Source: Bullera alba (taxonomy: Eukaryota; Basidiomycota; Tremellomycetes; Tremellales; Bulleraceae). Taken from it: a stretch of DNA of 64,000 nt. Both the position numbers and the translations under genes were made by a program. The notes under the pieces are model-generated. The model ran no database searches. It saw only the letters and a list, made by a program, of their open reading frames with translations, and had not been told where the DNA came from. Shown in pieces: positions 12,581-24,626 of the stretch (the stretch's first letter is position 1; every line of letters begins with the position of its first letter). The stretch is taken from positions 1,054,001-1,118,000 of the forward strand of contig BCIX01000001.1 in assembly GCA_001600095.1 (NCBI GenBank). The letters run 5' to 3'.

Positions 12581-13239
12581 TCACTTGAACCAGCCCTTGG
12601 TCCAACTGCTCTTCGAAGCCTCCTTCTCGTCCTTGCCGTTGGCCAGGTTGAGCTTATCCAATTGATCCTCAAGCTTGTCCCCCTTAGGTGCGTCCGTCGA
12701 GTCATCCTCCAAGACCTCTGGCCGCTTTGTATCGTTCAGAACTTCACTATCGTCCTTTTTGACCGGCTCCTGCGAGTCGTCCTTTGTCTCCTTATGGGGT
12801 TCGGCTTTGTCTAGATCGGCATTGACAGCCTCGTCCGCCACAGCGACGGGGGCTACCGGGACTTCAGCTGCACCGTTGTCCTCCTCTTTCTCCTCCTTCT
12901 CCTCCTCGTCGTTGTTGTCTTCTTCATCTTCCTCGTCGGACGAGACGTAATCCTCCCAATCCAGCTGACCGAGATATCAGCTCTGCACACCCTCGCATTG
13001 ACTCTCTGATCCCATGATGGCTTCGGGACAGCGAGTGTAATGAGGAAGCCACTCACATAGTCATAGATCACTCTCACGATCAGACTGCAGCTTGGACACG
13101 TTGCAATCTCCTCCCCGTCCCTCAGTTGGCCTTTGGAGATCTCGAACCGGTCGCCGCAGGGGCAAGGGTAGTGGAAAACTTTGGCGACCGGGTCCCAAGC
13201 GAAATCCTCGATCTCCAATTCGTCGTAATAGTTGACCAT
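12581..13239 (-). CDS. DPH3: Diphthamide/Elongator factor Dph3 (Kti11) with long acidic tail
   Basis: Dph3/Kti11 is a CSL zinc-finger electron carrier needed for the first step of diphthamide synthesis on eEF2 and for Elongator tRNA modification. Exon 1 (from 13239) encodes [16 protein letters not shown], then the metal-binding cysteines [10 protein letters not shown] and ATCPSC, and ends RVIYDY. A single intron follows (about 12970-13058). Exon 2 begins [16 protein letters not shown]. The core is complete and family-length, about 80 residues. It is followed by roughly 120 residues of very acidic, Lys/Asp/Glu-rich sequence ending SSWTKGWFK. Ordinary Dph3 stops near 80 residues, so the tail is unusual and of unknown role. 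The open frame runs cleanly through it, which argues against a missed stop. Confidence 0.9.
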
Positions 13240-13630
13240 ATTGCCGGAGACGCTTTCTAGCTCGACCAGACCGCTTTATACGTCTGGTAGCCTCGGGACT
13301 TGAAGCTTGATCACTGGGCAGCCGTGTGAGTTCTTGTAGAAAGTTGGTAGAAAGTCACGCTCAAGCTTGCACAACTCGAGTCTCGAGGTGGCAACATCAA
13401 AACAGCAGCTCAACATTTTCGTTTTACGTAATAGCATGACGGCATGCATGCCTTGCAGTGATGTGGAGACTCCACACTCCACCGCCGGGTCAGGGGGGAA
13501 CTTCGGATGACGTGAAGGGAATCAAAGGCCCCACGAACAGTAGTCAACCCGTTCCCATAGACAGCTTGCTCTCTTGACTCTACCACCTTTCACCCCCTTC
13601 TCCCCTATACCCAGCATCGCATATCCGACG
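13240..13630. promoter_or_regulatory. Divergent promoter region DPH3 / GLC3
   Basis: 391 bp between divergent starts. It includes a CAGGGGGGAAC G-run near 13490, resembling STRE/Mig-type sites (AGGGG core), which would suit a glycogen gene; this is inference from the motif only. No other gene seen. Confidence 0.4.
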
Positions 13631-16435
13631 ATGACTACCCAATCCACCCAGCGTGAGTCACGGAACGGCTTCATTCAGGACATGATACTCACAGACAGTA
13701 GCGTCCGCTGCCCTTGGCGTCCTCAAAGGCGACCCTTGGTAAGTGTACTTCGGTCCACTGATGGGGAGCGGGTCTGACCTCTGCGATAGGCTCGAGCCAT
13801 ACTCGGCTGGACTTGAAGCTCGATATGCAGCTTACGAAAAGACCCTCGCTGCTATCGAGCAACATGAAGGCGGTTTGGCTAAGTTCTCAGAGGGATACAA
13901 GACAATGGGTCTCCAGGTCGACAGCGAAGGTGGTGTGAGATACAAGGAGTGGGCACCAAATGCCACTGAAGCCAGACTCATCGGTGACTTCAGTAAGTGG
14001 TCTCTTGAGATACACGTTCAAGGGAAAGGATATCTGACATCGTCCAGACGGATGGTCCCACACCGCCAACCCAATGAAGAAGAACGACTTTGGTGTCTGG
14101 GAGTGCTATGTCCCACCCAAGTCTTCAGGTGTCTGTGCAATCCCCCACGACTCGATGATCAAGATCTCGATGACCCTGCCAACCGGTGGCTCTATTGACC
14201 GAATACCAACCTGGATTCACAGGGTCACTCAGGACTTGAACATCTCCCCCATCTACGACGGCCGTTTCTGGAACCCGCCAAAGGAGGAGACGTACAAGTT
14301 CAAGCGAGGGCACGCGAAGAACAGCATTGAGGGTCTGAAAATCTACGAGGCCCACGGTGAGTGGTCACTTCAGCCTGGATTAATTCGGAATCGCAAGCTG
14401 ATGCTTGGAAATCAGTCGGTATCTCGAGCCCGGAGATGAGAGTCACCACGTACAAGGAGTTCGAGAGGGACGTTTTGCCTCGAATCAAGAAGCTGGGCTA
14501 CAACTGTATCCAGATGTGAGCTGCTCGCCCCTGCAATACGGTACTCTGAAGAAAGCTGACACACCACAGGATGGCCATCATGGAGCACGCATACTATGCT
14601 TGTGAGTCAGTCGGGACTCGTTCTTTGCCAACCTACTAACGAGGTTATTAAGCCTTCGGTTATCAGGTTACCAACTTCTTCTCCGTCTCCTCGAGATATG
14701 GTGGGTCAAGCCGATCGCATCTTAGCTGACAGCCAGGTACACCCGAGGAGCTCAAGTCGTTGATCGACACGGCTCACGAGATGGGTCTGACCGTTCTTCT
14801 CGACGTCGTGCACTCCCATGCATGCAAGAATGTCGAGGACGGGTGAGTCTCCTTCGTCCAAATGATGTCCATGTCGCTGACTTGGCACAGAATCAACGAG
14901 TTTGACGGAACCGACCATCTCTACTTCCACGGCGGTGCAAAGGGAAAGCACGAACTGTGGGACTCGAGACTGTTCAACTACGGAAGTCACGAGGTCTTGC
15001 GATTCTTGTTGTCCAACTTGCGTTTCTACATGGACGAGTACATGTTCGACGGTTTCAGATTCGACGGTGTCACCAGTATGATGTACACCCATCACGGTAT
15101 CGGGACGGGATTCTCTGGTGGATACCACGAGTACTTCAGCGAATCAGTCGATCTCGAGGCAATGGTTTACTTGATGCTCGTGAGTAGATCTGTCGAGTGA
15201 CTAGCGCAAAGCTAATCATACCTAGGCGAACCAAATGTTGCACGAGCTGTACCCCGGCGTTATCACCATCGCGGAGGATGTGTCTGGTATGCCCACACTG
15301 TGTCGACCTGTCTCAGAAGGAGGAGTTGGTTTCGACTACCGATTGTCCATGGCCATCCCGGACATGTGGATCAAGCTGTTGAAAGAGAGCACTGATGACG
15401 CTTGGGACATGGGCAACATCGTCCACACTCTCACCAACCGACGTCACCAGGAGCGAAGTGTGGCCTATGCCGAGTCCCATGACCAGGCTTTGGTCGGTGA
15501 CAAGACCTTGGCGTTCTGGTTGATGGACAAGGAGATGTGTAAGTGCCGTTTCCGGTTCGGTGAGAATATTGCTGAATTCGTGTAGACGACTTCATGTCCG
15601 ATCTTACGCCTCTCACGCCAATCATTGACCGAGGTCTAGCTCTGCACAAGATGATCAGGTGAGTGGTATTGTCGTTGTCTGATATGCCGTCTGACACTGT
15701 GCAGATTCCTCGTCCACTCTCTGGGCGGAGAGGCCTACCTCAACTTCGAGGGCAATGAGTTTGGTCACCCAGAGTGAGTATCTTCCGTCTGACTGGGATG
15801 GCAATTTCTAACGCCCTTCAGATGGATGGATTTCCCACGAGAAGGCAACGGCAACTCGTTCGCCCATGCCAGACGTCAGTTCAACTTGATCGACGACCCA
15901 CTGCTGCGATACAAGTACTTGAACGAGTTCGATGTCGCCATGAACTGGTGCGAGAACAAGTACAAGTGGTTGAGCTCCCCTCAGGTGAGTCCGGCGTCGA
16001 TGCATGGTGCCCGAATATGTCCTGACCGTCACCACAGGCCTATGTGTCGTTGAAGAACGAGTCTGACAAGGTCGTCGTGTTCGAGCGAGCTGGTCTCCTC
16101 TTCATCTTCAACTGTGAGTGCGGCAGTCATAACGTCATGTCATCTGGACTGATACACTCCGCTCCAGTCCACTCGCACAAGTCGTTCACTGACTACCGAG
16201 TTGGCGTCGAGGTTCCGGGAGACTACAAGGTGGTGTTGTCCAGCGACGAGAAGCGGTTCGGAGGTCACGACAGGATCGACATGAACGGGAAGTACTTTAC
16301 GACTCCGATGGAGTGGAACGGACGAAAGAACTGGCTGCAGGTGAGTCAAGCAGTCTCGCCTCCATATCTTGACTCTGACACGGTGTCTAGGTCTACTCCC
16401 CAGCGAGGACGGTTCTCGTTCTCGGACGATCATGA
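13631..16435 (+). CDS. GLC3: 1,4-alpha-glucan (glycogen) branching enzyme
   Basis: GH13 branching enzyme that makes alpha-1,6 branches in glycogen in the cytosol. Exon 1 is tiny (MTTQSTQ at 13631). Order of domains: N-terminal CBM48-like fold ([20 protein letters not shown]), then the GH13 barrel. The barrel has [12 protein letters not shown] (region I), nucleophile Asp in [11 protein letters not shown] (region II), acid/base Glu in [11 protein letters not shown] (region III) and the third acid in [12 protein letters not shown] (region IV). The C-terminal beta domain follows, with [18 protein letters not shown] and [15 protein letters not shown]. The last exon encodes [14 protein letters not shown] and stop. 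Length close to 680 residues, as expected. Introns interrupt it about ten times. All catalytic residues are present, so it should be active. Confidence 0.95.
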
Positions 16436-16810
16436 ACTGAGAATGAAGATGGTGTGAATGACGGAAAAAAGGAATGAATGCTGCATCATGAAGCAAGGGA
16501 GTCCGAAAAGGAATGAGAATGAGTCGACCAAAACAAAGCATGTAGCGTAACCTCGTAATCAATCCAATCGCAATGAACAAAGTCAAATCTCGAGCACTGA
16601 GGTAGCGTCGGTGTCAAGGAGAAACACAGATCAGTGGCGGCCAACTGAAACCTGAAACGATGACGATCATGACGCATAAACTCGTTGGTCAGTGACAGTC
16701 TGTGACTCCGTTTCGACGTTTCGGACCTGGCCTGTTCTACTGAGGCTGCTCTGAGATGCTGGCCTTTACCCGAGGTCCAGCTTTAGCAGTACTTCAGCGA
16801 AATACTGGTC
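16436..16810. other. Gap GLC3 to GRAM gene
   Basis: 375 bp with GLC3 3' sequence (A/G-rich just after the stop) and the promoter of the next gene. No ORF or RNA gene recognised. Confidence 0.4.
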
Positions 16811-19376
16811 ATGTCAGAACCTCCGATAAGCAGCAGCGAGACCGACGAACAGCTCGACCTCGAGGGATGGCGGAAGAAGCTGGAGGATGAGCGGATTGAG
16901 AAATACCTATCCGACTTGAACAAGGTGGGTCTCAAGTTACATGACTCTCTTCAACCACTCTGTCGCTGGTGACGAGCTACTGACCATTGATTCCAGCACG
17001 TCCATCATGTGCGAATTCCCGTTGGAGCGAAGACGATTGGTGTTCGGCAAAGACCCACACCCCGGCAATTCAAGTTTGTCCAACCCAGCACTCAGACTGC
17101 GGCATCACTGGAGAGTGACCAACCGGATGATAATGTAGAGCAAGTAGACGGCGAGATTACCAATGGAGCGCAACTTCATTCATTGACTGGAAAATGGTCT
17201 GTGATGGAGGTAGATTGGTTGAAGTTCGGTATCGCGGTCAGTGATCAATAGCCGTTTCAGTCACTACGCCGAGGGCAATGCTGACATGGGTTACAGTACC
17301 TCCAATACCTGCTCAACCCCTCGATTACCGCTTTGACCCCATTCGAGCCGTTCTCCATCCCCCGTCTGCGGTCCAACACTACGAGACTGTATACGGCCGC
17401 AAGACCGGGATTGGAGCGGTTCGGCAGTATCGTCGCCAGAGTTTGTCTCTGGGAGAGCAGGCTGATCACGAGTATCGTCGTTGTGGTAGGTCGAAGCCTG
17501 CAATCCTTCCAGCGCTCTTGATAGGCTAACCGTTGTCTGCAATTCCAGATCTATAGTATACTGGTGATGACCGGAACGCTCCTCCCGGCTCTACTGCTGC
17601 TCCCACTATACCCCCTCCTGTCATATCGCTTCTTCCCACCGTCGCCACAGATCTTACATCAGGAAGCAGCAGAAGCCACTCGGCGCTCCCAACAAGTCGA
17701 CGAGATCGTTGACGAAATAGCTGAAGACAACGACCTCGACGCCAAAGTCGAAGACTCGCCCTCTTCGGAGCAAGGTCGGCCCTCGAGGCGAGCCGGGCAG
17801 GGGATCGGAATTGGGATAGACCTGAGCAAAGTTCACGGAATCAGGGATGAAGTCGAGGAACTAACAGGAGCGGAACTGTCTGGAGCACAGAAGAAGGGGT
17901 CCAAGGGAAAGAGCAAGAAGACCCGGCTGCGAGCATGGAAGAAGCATGTCGAGGAGGAGTACGGAGCTGGAATCGTTGTCGTCGTTGGAGACTTGGCGGT
18001 GAGCTGAATCTCCATGACTCTACATTCATTACCTTTCCTATGCTCATCGGAATCTCCTTGACAGGACTGTGCGGAGAAGCTCAAGAAGTAAGCTGATCGT
18101 CGTATGTTATCTATGTCAATGCTGATACTCAACTTTACAGCCTCTACTTCTGGTGTTCGCCATCAGTTTCCACTACCTTCGCCGTTGGACTGGTCTGCAC
18201 CTCCGCCCTCACTTACTTCGCTCCGTTGTGGCTTTTGGTCAAGCTGTTCCAGATCGCTATTGGCGTTGTCGCCTTTGTGGTCGTGCCCATCATCGCCGCA
18301 CAAGAACAGTACGAGCCCATGTCTTGGCTTTTCGGTACCGCTCCTACCGATGCTGAATGTGAGTGAGCATCGCCAAGCATATCTACAATATCCTGACAGG
18401 TCATAGACGCAATTGAGCTATTGCGGCAGAGGGCCGCGGCCGGTGTACCCCTCATTATCCCTCGCAAGTCTTCAAGCCTCGACACCAGGTCGATCAACTC
18501 CGATGTATCGAGCTATGCCAGCAGTGTCAGGACGCCCCCACCTCTGCCCCCTCGAGATCGGTTCAAGCAGGGTCTGCAAAAGGTCGGCAATCAGGGTTTG
18601 AACTTGTTGGACACTTCGCGCCAGATTGCCAGTGGCGAGCGCGAAGTCAAGTTCTCCTTCAGGCCATCGGACACGGCATCCATCGCTACAACCAGTAGCG
18701 GGAGTAGCAGTGTTCGCAATCGTGTCACTTGTCAAGATTGTCCGGGCTGATGACTCGTGTAGCAGCGCTTCAACATCGGGAAGAAAGGACCTGGAATCAC
18801 TATAGCGCCCAAAGCCGGTCTTGAGGACGCCACAGTGTCGAGTGAGTGGACCCACCGCGAGATCAGCTTTCTCGCCCTGAATCTCGCCCTGTCAAAGTTG
18901 AGCTGAACCCTCGTCTTAGCATTCTTCGCACAGCATAAACGCGGTCCGGGGATATTGACCATATCCCCCGAAGCCATCTCCTTCAAAGCGCTCCTACCGC
19001 AGAAAGAGAAAGTAGTGCTGGACACACCGGATGGGCCAGTGCCTACAGAGACCAAGTGGAAAGGTGTGGAAATCCCCTTCAGAGACGTGGTAGGAGTCAA
19101 GCGGACCGACAAGACATCCTTTTTCGTGGTGCTAGCTTCGGGTCTGCAGATCGAGTCCAAGGACGGCATAGTGAGTGCAAACCGATAGCGAAGATGTGGT
19201 CAGCTGGTGAGGAAAGACAAGCTGACATTCTCGATCGTCAGATTGTCTCTTTTCCCATCGTGTCAAATAGGGATCAAGTAGGTCGTACTGCTTCTTCCCA
19301 TGGGTCATGGCTGATGTTGAGACAGGCTTTCCAACTGCTCCTTAGCTTCGTCGACAGGCAGCTCGCCAAGGTGTAA
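16811..19376 (+). CDS. GRAM-domain multi-span membrane protein (GRAMD4-like)
   Basis: Starts MSEPPISSSETDEQLDLEGW. The layout is a soluble N-terminal region, a hydrophobic pair of segments (SRLITSIVVVIYSILVMTG then LLPALLLLPLYPLLSYRF), and a charged linker with KGSKGKSKKTRLRAWKKH. A second hydrophobic block follows (LTYFAPLWLLVKLFQIAIGV, VVAFVVVPIIAA), then a Ser-rich, proline-containing stretch (RTPPPLPPRDRF). A C-terminal GRAM/PH-like fold ends the protein (TFFAQHKRGPGILTISPEA, EIPFRDVVGVKRTDKTSFF). GRAM domains bind membrane lipids, often at organelle contact sites. GRAMD4-type proteins share this order of membrane block then GRAM. The last exon (AFQLLLSFVDRQLAKV) is reached by an intron at about 19270-19325. 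I recognise the architecture, not a specific orthologue; function is inferred. Confidence 0.72.
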
Positions 19377-19504
19377 GAGTATCTCGGTTCCATGTACATT
19401 CACAACCTGTACCATCATTGAATATCTACCCTATTCATTTGCATCTATCTGCATACAATCTAAGAACCCTCGAAACGTTTCCGGCACCGATCTCACAGCC
19501 CGCC

Positions 19505-21735
19505 TCAGTGGGCCGGCTGGACCTTCGAGTATACCTCGGCTTCCTTCTCCTCCTCCCCAAACTCGTGAGACCGGTCATATCCGTATGGCTGGGGGGTAGA
19601 AGGTTCCGAGAGCACATCGTGGACAGCCTCGGCGACCTGCGACTCGTGATGAGGGAAGAATCGGCATAGAAGGAGGTAGACCGAGACTCCAACTGCGACT
19701 TCTGTGTCAGTTTAAATTCTCATCAGGATCGCTGGAACTCACTAATATCGCCTGCGATGTTGGAGACCATGTAGACGTATTTGACGTTTCCGATATTGAT
19801 CGTCGCGTCGATGGCATTGATCATTCCGGGAAGGTTTGGTGCGATAGCCACTAGGAGAGCGATGTAACTCCTCCAGTTCCAACCCTTGGAAAAGTGATAA
19901 ATCCCATTCGGCTCGTAGAGCTGATACACGTTGATCTTCCTCGCTTTCACGATGAAGAAGTCGACGACCATGATCGCAGCGATGGGCGCCAGGACGATCG
20001 AGTAGGAGGCCATGAATGTGAGGAAGTTTGAGGCCGAGGCAAGGACTTTCCAAGGGGCGAAACCCCACACTCCGACGGTGATGGCGATAAGCTGACCCCG
20101 CTTGATGTTGATGTACTTGGGCGCAAGGGACGTGAGGTCGTTGGCAGCTGAGATCGAGTTGGCGGTGATGTTGGTGGTCACGTTGGCGAGAGCCCAAGCG
20201 AGCGAAGCGAGGAACATGGCCGCTCGTCCCCCAGGAGAGGTGTTCCAGAGGGCCTATCGAAAAGGATTAGCTTACAGCAAAAAAACGGACGGGTGTTCTA
20301 TACTCACGACGACGTCGTATGGCTGGTAGTAGTTTGCGCCAGTGTCATTGTACACGTACGCAGTGCAAGCAGCGGTAACAGCGGCAAAGACACTGAGCAA
20401 GGCGAAGATGACGGGAAAGACGATGATTTGGATGTATACCGATCGAGAGCTTTTGCAATATCGGGAGAAGTCTCCAATGTTCAGACCTAGATTGGTGTCA
20501 GCCTCACTTCACTTGAGAGTGGCTAGTGCGAGCAACACTGACTCAGAGTGGCCCAAGTGCCCTGACAAGCGGTGACAGAGTACATGAAGGCGATGAATCG
20601 CGCGGATCCCGGAGCCGCCCTATTTGCGGGATTTGACAACGCCTCGCCGGCATTCGAGCCTGCTTTGACTACAGCCTGGTTGATTATCGTCAGCATTCGA
20701 TCGCTGAGGAAGGACACATCGCGTCTGAATCGACTAACCCAGATCAAGGTGCCACACGCGACGATTGGCACGGCCACCGCTTTAGTGTTGAAAACCCATT
20801 TCAGCTTCGAAGGGTGAATGAAGACGAATGGCAGCTGCAGTAGCCTATGCAGGGTGTCAGCGAGGCAGACTCGATCTTTGCCACAGCCCGTCACTCACCA
20901 GAACAAGAAGAACGACAAAAAGTCCTTCGAAGAGGCACCCTGACTCAAGGGGATGCTATTCTTGAGGTTCGCGTACTGAGGCCATATCGCCTCGATCATA
21001 AGGGACACAAAGACGCCTCCCCTAAGCCCATGTTAGTAAGCACTATTCGTCTTGCATGAACATGGAATGGACTTACGACCAGGAGTTGATAGAGAGCCAG
21101 AAGCAAGCAATGACCATTCGACTGGCTACGACAAACTTGCTACCCCAGTATCCGTAAACCGACCGAGACGTGACGGCGAAAGGGGTATGAATCTAGAAAG
21201 AGATCAGCGCCGGATCTCAAGATTGATGATATCCACTCACAGTTGCGCCGATATATGCGTTGGCTACAAACGCGTGTCATGAGCATGCGGGAATCGCTTC
21301 AAGAACATGACCAAGTGACGATGCCACTAACCCGTGATGACGATTGCGACCAAGAAACCGCCCACTAGGATGGCAAGACAACTTTCCCACCATGTCAAAC
21401 CGAGACTGACGAAACTGGCTACAGTGGCCCAAGATCCCGGGTTGATAAGGTCAGAGATCCAATCTGACCGCAGCAGGTGTCAGCAGTCTGCGTCCCTATA
21501 TAAAGCAGGGCTTTTGCGGGACTCACAAGTCGTGAAGGTCCATGCCGTCCATGTCCGGTGTTCAGGAGGGGTCGGATCCATATCTGACCAAAGACGCGCG
21601 TCAACTGAGGCGCAGAGTCTCGACTCATGTGCACTGACCCTTGTTGGACCATACTCCGTCTGGAGCGATACACGACTCTTCCTTGGGCAAAACCCATGCT
21701 GATCTCGAGGACAGTCTCTTCTTGACTGACTGCAT
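19505..21735 (-). CDS. NCS1-family nucleobase/allantoin-type permease
   Basis: Plasma-membrane proton symporter of the NCS1 (Fur-like) family; members import uracil, allantoin, uridine, thiamine or related compounds. The true start is ATG 21735 in a frame closed by introns: MQSVKKRLSSRSAW, then the NCS1 hallmark WSNKDMDPTPPEHRTW across an intron. The protein then carries about twelve spans. Recognisable blocks: SWATVASFVSLGLTWWES (TM1), LSINSWSGGVFVSLMIEAIW, the conserved LNIGDFSRYCKS (TM6 region), LANVTTNITANSISAANDLT (TM8) and FLTFMASYSIVLAPIAAIMV (TM10). The C-terminal tail is cytosolic and ends YSKVQPAH. Substrate cannot be fixed from sequence alone; the Fur-type order is clear. Expression is probably nitrogen-controlled (see the GATAAG sites upstream). 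Confidence 0.88.
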
Positions 21736-21914
21736 GTTTGCTGAGTGTCGATGTCCTTCACTCAAGGAATGGTGAAGCTGTGAAGGTAGCGAAGATTATA
21801 GAGAGCGGGGGTGTCAATCCAACTCGGCAGGACGCGCACTTCTTGTAGTGCGAAAGAGTGCGAAGATCGCGAACTGATTGCAACGGCTGACAGCGCTGAC
21901 TTGAAGCTGCGCTC

Positions 21915-22043
21915 CTTATCGAAACCTGCCTCGAGGTTCCTGCGATAGAGTCGAAATCCGTTTGGTACAATTTCTTACGCATTGCCGTAATTTTCGGTCG
22001 GAGGATAAGCTAATTTTGGTGATCAGGCACGGATCTGCTTATC
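21915..22043. promoter_or_regulatory. Three GATAAG hexamers upstream of the NCS1 permease
   Basis: GATAAG-type sites at 22004-22009 (+), 21915-21920 (-) and 22038-22043 (-), 180 to 308 bp upstream of the start codon at 21735. Fungal GATA activators of nitrogen metabolism bind this hexamer, often as clusters, in front of permease genes. A TATAAT-like element on the minus strand (21795-21800) sits 60 bp from the ATG. Confidence 0.5.
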
Positions 22044-22069
22044 TCGCCCTGACGTTTGACCAATCACAT

Positions 22070-22117
22070 GCGAGCACAGTTGAGCACAGGACCCCGGGGG
22101 CGAGCACCAGCGAGCAC
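22070..22117. repeat. Short GAGCAC repeats
   Basis: GCGAGCAC occurs at 22070-22077, 22100-22107 and 22110-22117, with a further GAGCAC at 22082-22087: four copies in 48 bp between the NCS1 promoter and the Zn2Cys6 gene end. Could be a transcription-factor site cluster or chance duplication. Confidence 0.55.
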
Positions 22118-22400
22118 TCAGTCGAGGAGCTCCAGATCGACCGATTGCACGCAATGCAAGTCCAGCCTTCTAGCGGTCCCGACTCCCGGTCTCTCCCGGC
22201 GTTCACGGGTCATGCAGGGCAGACTCAGAGACGCTCCAGGACGCTCCATAGACGATAGTCAAAGTGACATGAAGTACTCGTACTTCGATTCACGCGTACA
22301 TCCCTGAACATCCAGCTCTCTAGGTCTGCGGAAAATAGGTCAAGTCACTAGCAATGGTCCTCAGCAAAACGTTTACGCATCGATCGACTGCTTCGTCAAC

Positions 22401-24626
22401 TCACGGATAGTCCTGGAAGAGATCGTTGAACATTGCGTCCAGCTCGGCCTGATCAATCATTGGCACCAGCGTTTGTGACGCTGCTGCAAAGGAGAGAGGT
22501 TTAGTTTGCCCGGACTCATTGGCCATTGATGCTGGTATGGCAGTCCTCTCAGGTATATCCACCGGTCGATCTGAGCCGAGGCTGACTGACGAATGGACTG
22601 ATGTGCCGGGACCAGTGACACCTGTTGTGAGGGTACCTTCTGAAGGTGTATTGTCGGACACCTTCTCGCCGCTGACGTAGACCAAGATGAAATCGGAAAA
22701 CTTGCCCGCCTGTCGCCAATTGGTCTCAGCCCTCTGTATGACCTCAAAGCAATCCTGCAATGCGGCTATGATCCCCGGCATGAACGGGGACGTCGCATCG
22801 AGCAGACGCTTGTAGTTTTGCAAAGTGACGAAAGCCGCTAGAGCAGGGTTGACAAGTGGATACGGGATGACGGAATGCGTTTGAGTGTGAATGGCGAGTG
22901 AGACCCGAATGACGTCGCATATCGCCATTGCACCAGCAGCGCAGCGCTCAAAAGCGGTGGCTTTGGCTTGCGGACTGTCCTGTCTCTCCATCGCGGCCCG
23001 ATCAAGGAAGAAGCGCGCATAGGCACCGTTCATACGCAGCATCACCAGCTCGTACCCTGGCCGGGAATGTGTCGGTGCCATGGGCAGAGTAACCAGCGTG
23101 GAGAGCCAATCTTCCACCGAGGTTTTCAACCTATTGATATCTGGCTGGACTGACCGGTCACTGGGTCGGACCTGGAATACAGTCGACAGCGTTTCGGCGA
23201 GGATCATGTCGAGCTGGACAGACAGGCGAAAAACTGACATCTTGTAATCGTCCTCGTCGCCCGATTTCTCCGGTAGTGCAATGTCGAAATCCTCGTGCCT
23301 GTAAACTGGCACCCGTCCGGCCAGAGCTGATCCCCAAATATCTTGATGATACAAGCACCAGAAGACGCGGTTCAGTTGTTCCTTTTCGAGCGAGCTGACG
23401 TGCAGACCATTGCTCGCATGACCTCCAAGCTCTTGCGCCGCTCGTAAAGCCGCTCCGGCTTGTAACCAATGCCAGTGATGGGCTGCGTTGCCCTCGAGAA
23501 AGGTGCAAGTCAACACTGCAGACTGCAGATCGCTCAGAGTTGGGCTGGCGGGGATCTTGGGACCCATGCGCTGTGCGGTTTCGAAGTACCTCCATCCAGC
23601 GGAATGTCGTGACGAGGTCGGTTCCCATAGGACTCGAGGATCTTGTACGAACCTGGAGCCATTTGCGAAAACCAGAAGGCATAGCTTGAGAAGGTGGTGA
23701 TCGGAGCGGTATCGTCCAGAATGGTAGTCGACCAGGAACGTCGATTGACGTAGGACGGGGAGGTGTATGTCCCATCTGTCGAAATATGCCTCTATCAGCT
23801 GTATAGCCAGCTGGTCGTCCGGCCACATTGACAAGTCTATCCACTGTGCGCCCATCTCGAAGCAAGCGGATTCCCATAGTGGTGCCGTCCATCGATCCTG
23901 CCGCGAAGTATGGCGGAGTCGTGTGATCAGGCAGAATCCCCCGCTGACGCCCGCTTCATCCCGCATCTTGTTGAAGTGGAGGAATAGGTGGTAGAGTGAA
24001 GACCGACCGTGATACTTCCACGGCATGTCTTTGGCGGCCGCCTCGCCCATTGAAGACTTGATCCGTTGGTGGATGGCCGAATTGCTTTCGAGGGGTCTGG
24101 AGGTTGATGACTTGGGCGAGTCGGGCTCTGTGGAGGGTACATCCAGAGTAGCCGTCTCCTCGATCAAGGCTTCTATATCGAAAGTCGGATCGAGCTGGAC
24201 TCTAGTCAGCTACATACAAAGAAGTACTCAGATCATAGCCATAGCTTACCTTTCGTATGTGCTCCTCCAACATCGCACATCGTGCCTCTAAGGCCTGGAC
24301 GTATGCCTTTGGCGGGGCTCTCGGCTTTGAGTCCTCGATATACGTGCAATCGAGCTTTGTCTTGACGCATCGAGCGCAGGCTATCATTCCATCTGATCAG
24401 CTTCGTGGCCGACCCCAGACATAGTACACTCACGGCCCATTGCGTCCTTTGTGCTTGATCCAGTGCATTTCCGCTTCTTGCGTCGGCACACATCGCAAGC
24501 GCGCTTCGAGACATCAATGGATTGCTGTAGTCTCCGAAGTGGCTGTCTTGGACTCACAGATGCGATTTCCAGAGAGCTCTTATCCTCGGCCTTGGCGGTG
24601 TGGCGGGTGCTTCTGATCGCTGGCAT
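22401..24626 (-). CDS. Zn2Cys6 fungal-specific transcription factor
   Basis: Binuclear zinc cluster regulator. The DNA-binding domain spans two exons: CDVCRRKKRKC in exon 1, an intron, then CARCVKTKLDC, giving C-x2-C-x6-C-x12-C-x2-C-x6-C. A short coiled-coil-like segment follows (YVQALEARCAMLEEHIRK). After a Ser/Pro linker comes the fungal_trans middle-homology region in one large exon (22401 to about 24167). It includes MGAQWIDLSMWPDD, LIEAYFDRWDIHLPVL and RVFWCLYHQDIWGSALAGR, a segment typical of this family. The C-terminus ends NDLFQDYP. The gene is co-oriented with and directly downstream of the alpha-glucosidase, so local control of that gene is possible but unproven. A GTGAGT donor lies at the stop and may add a short extra exon (see findings). 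Confidence 0.9.

Noticed and set aside
23158..23892. 244-residue open frame on the minus strand inside the Zn2Cys6 gene
   Set aside because: A shadow frame of the real transcription-factor frame with no recognisable domain.
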